35,326 nt of DNA, taken from the NCBI GenBank assembly GCA_900542045.1, contig UQMI01000038.1:1-35326 (forward strand). The letters are read 5' to 3'. Under the pieces are notes generated by a model. It was given only the letters and a program-made list of their open reading frames with translations. It did no database searches and had not been told where the DNA came from. Source of the stretch: an uncultured Blautia sp. (GTDB lineage Bacteria > Bacillota > Clostridia > Lachnospirales > Lachnospiraceae). A program made the translations under genes and the position numbers. Each line of letters opens with the position of its first letter. The first letter of the stretch is position 1. Of this stretch, positions 34,393 to 35,326 are shown in pieces.

Positions 34393-35042
34393 TGACGGAT
34401 ATAATTCATGACTTCATTCAGCCGGTTTACCGTAAAATCCGCCGCTTTCATATTCTGCAGATTCTTTCCCTCATTCAGATATCCGATGCAGGGAATGCCT
34501 GCTCTTCTTGCCGCCAGACAGCCAGAGGCCGAATCCTCCACCACAATGGCGTCTTCCGCTTCCACATGCATCCGGTCCAGCATGGAAAGAAAAATATCCG
34601 GCGCCGGTTTCAGCTGCCATACCTCATCTCCGCTGATGATCTCATCAAAATACGATCGGATGCCCAGCTGTTCCAGGATATACAAAATGAAGCTTCTGCC
34701 GGACCCGGAACAGATCCCGGCCTTTTTACCCGCTCTCTTCAGGGACTCCAGCAGTTCTGTCAGTCCTTCCGATTCCGGCTGCTTCCGTTTCGCCAGGATC
34801 TGCAGCGTAATATCATACTGCAGTTCCATCAGTTTCCGGGGATTTTCCCCGGAATGATTGGCCTCCAGCACCAAATCCCAGAATTCCAGGTTCGAGCGTC
34901 CCACAAACTGTTCCAGATCTTCCGGGAGACTGTAATTCTGTGCTCTGCAGATCCGTCTCTTGGCCTCTGCATGAGCCCATTCTGTATCCATAATCACTCC
35001 GTCAAAATCGAAGATCACCAATTCCGTTTTTCCCAGTTCCAT
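34389..35042 (-). CDS. HAD-superfamily hydrolase (subfamily IA, phosphoglucomutase-like)
   Basis: 217 residues. A Mg-dependent phosphatase or sugar-phosphate mutase. Catalytic DxD is Asp12/Asp14 in IFDFDGVIMDTEW; motif II is GICSGSG; the Lys-containing KPAPDIFLSML precedes motif IV VEDSASGCLAARRAGI. The helical cap between residues 20 and 90 is of the beta-phosphoglucomutase type. ATG at 35042 is one base after the stop of the upstream ABC ATPase gene and is preceded by GCAGGGGGC, so the two are likely coupled; a longer frame to 35150 lies inside that gene. Sugar-phosphate turnover linked to sugar uptake is a fair inference. The stop codon lies in a repeat. Confidence 0.92.
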   Translation of the reverse strand: MELGKTELVIFDFDGVIMDTEWAHAEAKRRICRAQNYSLPEDLEQFVGRSNLEFWDLVLEANHSGENPRKLMELQYDITLQILAKRKQPESEGLTELLESLKRAGKKAGICSGSGRSFILYILEQLGIRSYFDEIISGDEVWQLKPAPDIFLSMLDRMHVEAEDAIVVEDSASGCLAARRAGIPCIGYLNEGKNLQNMKAADFTVNRLNEVMNYIRQ

Positions 35043-35043
35043 T

Positions 35044-35326
35044 CTACGCCCCCTGCAAATGTAAAAGCTGCTCTGCATGCAGCAGTGTTTCATTTTCCTG
35101 TTTCTGATACTTTTCCGGATAGCCGATATTCTTTTCCGTTTCCACATCAAAAAAACTCAGTTTGGATGGCTTTAAACTCCAGAATACCTGAGAGCTGCTG
35201 CCCAGTCCCTGGCCGATTTCCACTGATGCGACGCATTCTGCCTCTTCAATGTCAAAATAGATTCCCAGACGGTTTCCATAATTTTCCGCATATTTTACGG
35301 CTATCTGCACACAGTTTCCATCGTCC
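35044..35326 (-). CDS. C-terminal end of a sugar ABC transporter ATPase (partial)
   Basis: Truncated by the window edge: the frame is open to the last base, and the internal GTG at 35310 is not a credible start. The visible 93 or so residues include YGNRLGIYFDIEEAECVAS and LKPSKLSFFDVETEKNIG, which resemble the C-terminal OB/TOBE domain of UgpC/MsmK-type ATPases (FDxETgxNI near the end). The ATP-binding domain would lie outside. A tail of about 23 residues follows the usual family end. The call rests on the domain pattern only. Confidence 0.6.
   Translation of the reverse strand, partial: DDGNCVQIAVKYAENYGNRLGIYFDIEEAECVASVEIGQGLGSSSQVFWSLKPSKLSFFDVETEKNIGYPEKYQKQENETLLHAEQLLHLQGA

Overview
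The window looks like chromosome of an anaerobic Clostridia bacterium, most likely Lachnospiraceae. This is inferred from AT-rich intergenic DNA, AGGAGG-type ribosome binding sites, Gram-positive style intrinsic terminators, the 1408-residue fused dehydratase-activase protein, the Clostridia-type serA/serC pair and a lysine riboswitch before an NhaC-family transporter. No tRNA, rRNA, CRISPR array, insertion sequence or phage gene was seen.

Positions 1-13847 hold the most interesting block: a corrinoid-dependent methyltransferase system for a methylated amine whose identity cannot be read from sequence. On the minus strand lie a non-pyrrolysine MttB-family methyltransferase (9096-10550) and a BCCT transporter (7281-8930). 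These are followed by a sigma-54 activator with two PAS-like regions (5321-7147), a free-standing MetH-activation-domain protein (4541-5308), a RACo-type corrinoid reactivase (2724-4547), an MtaA/UroD-like methyltransferase fused to a thioredoxin-like domain (1336-2691), a Pro/Ala-tRNA deacylase-like protein and a Cys-rich DUF5714 protein. Divergently, on the plus strand, lie an ornithine-cyclodeaminase/mu-crystallin-family enzyme, the MttC-like corrinoid protein and an EamA-family permease. The intergenic region between the two arms carries two near-perfect -24/-12 promoters facing opposite ways, which ties both arms to the local sigma-54 activator. The likely flow is import by BCCT, demethylation onto the corrinoid protein, methyl transfer by the UroD-like protein, repair of oxidised corrinoid by the activators, and possibly further reduction or export of the demethylated product.

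Positions 14279-21003 are one minus-strand biosynthetic operon, leuB-ilvD-ilvB-serC-serA, behind a good sigma-A promoter. It mixes branched-chain and serine synthesis and has no ilvN next to ilvB. Next come yajC and tgt, each with its own promoter. The divergent plus-strand gene for the giant activase (23174-27400) ends at a bidirectional terminator.

Positions 27596-31042 hold lysine-related functions: an NhaC-family transporter behind a complete lysine riboswitch with terminator, and aspartate kinase upstream. Positions 31203-35326 hold a lipoprotein, a DUF362 protein, a 930-base gene-free stretch with a short repeat and GC-rich segment, a HAD phosphatase and the C-terminal end of a sugar ABC transporter ATPase cut by the window edge.
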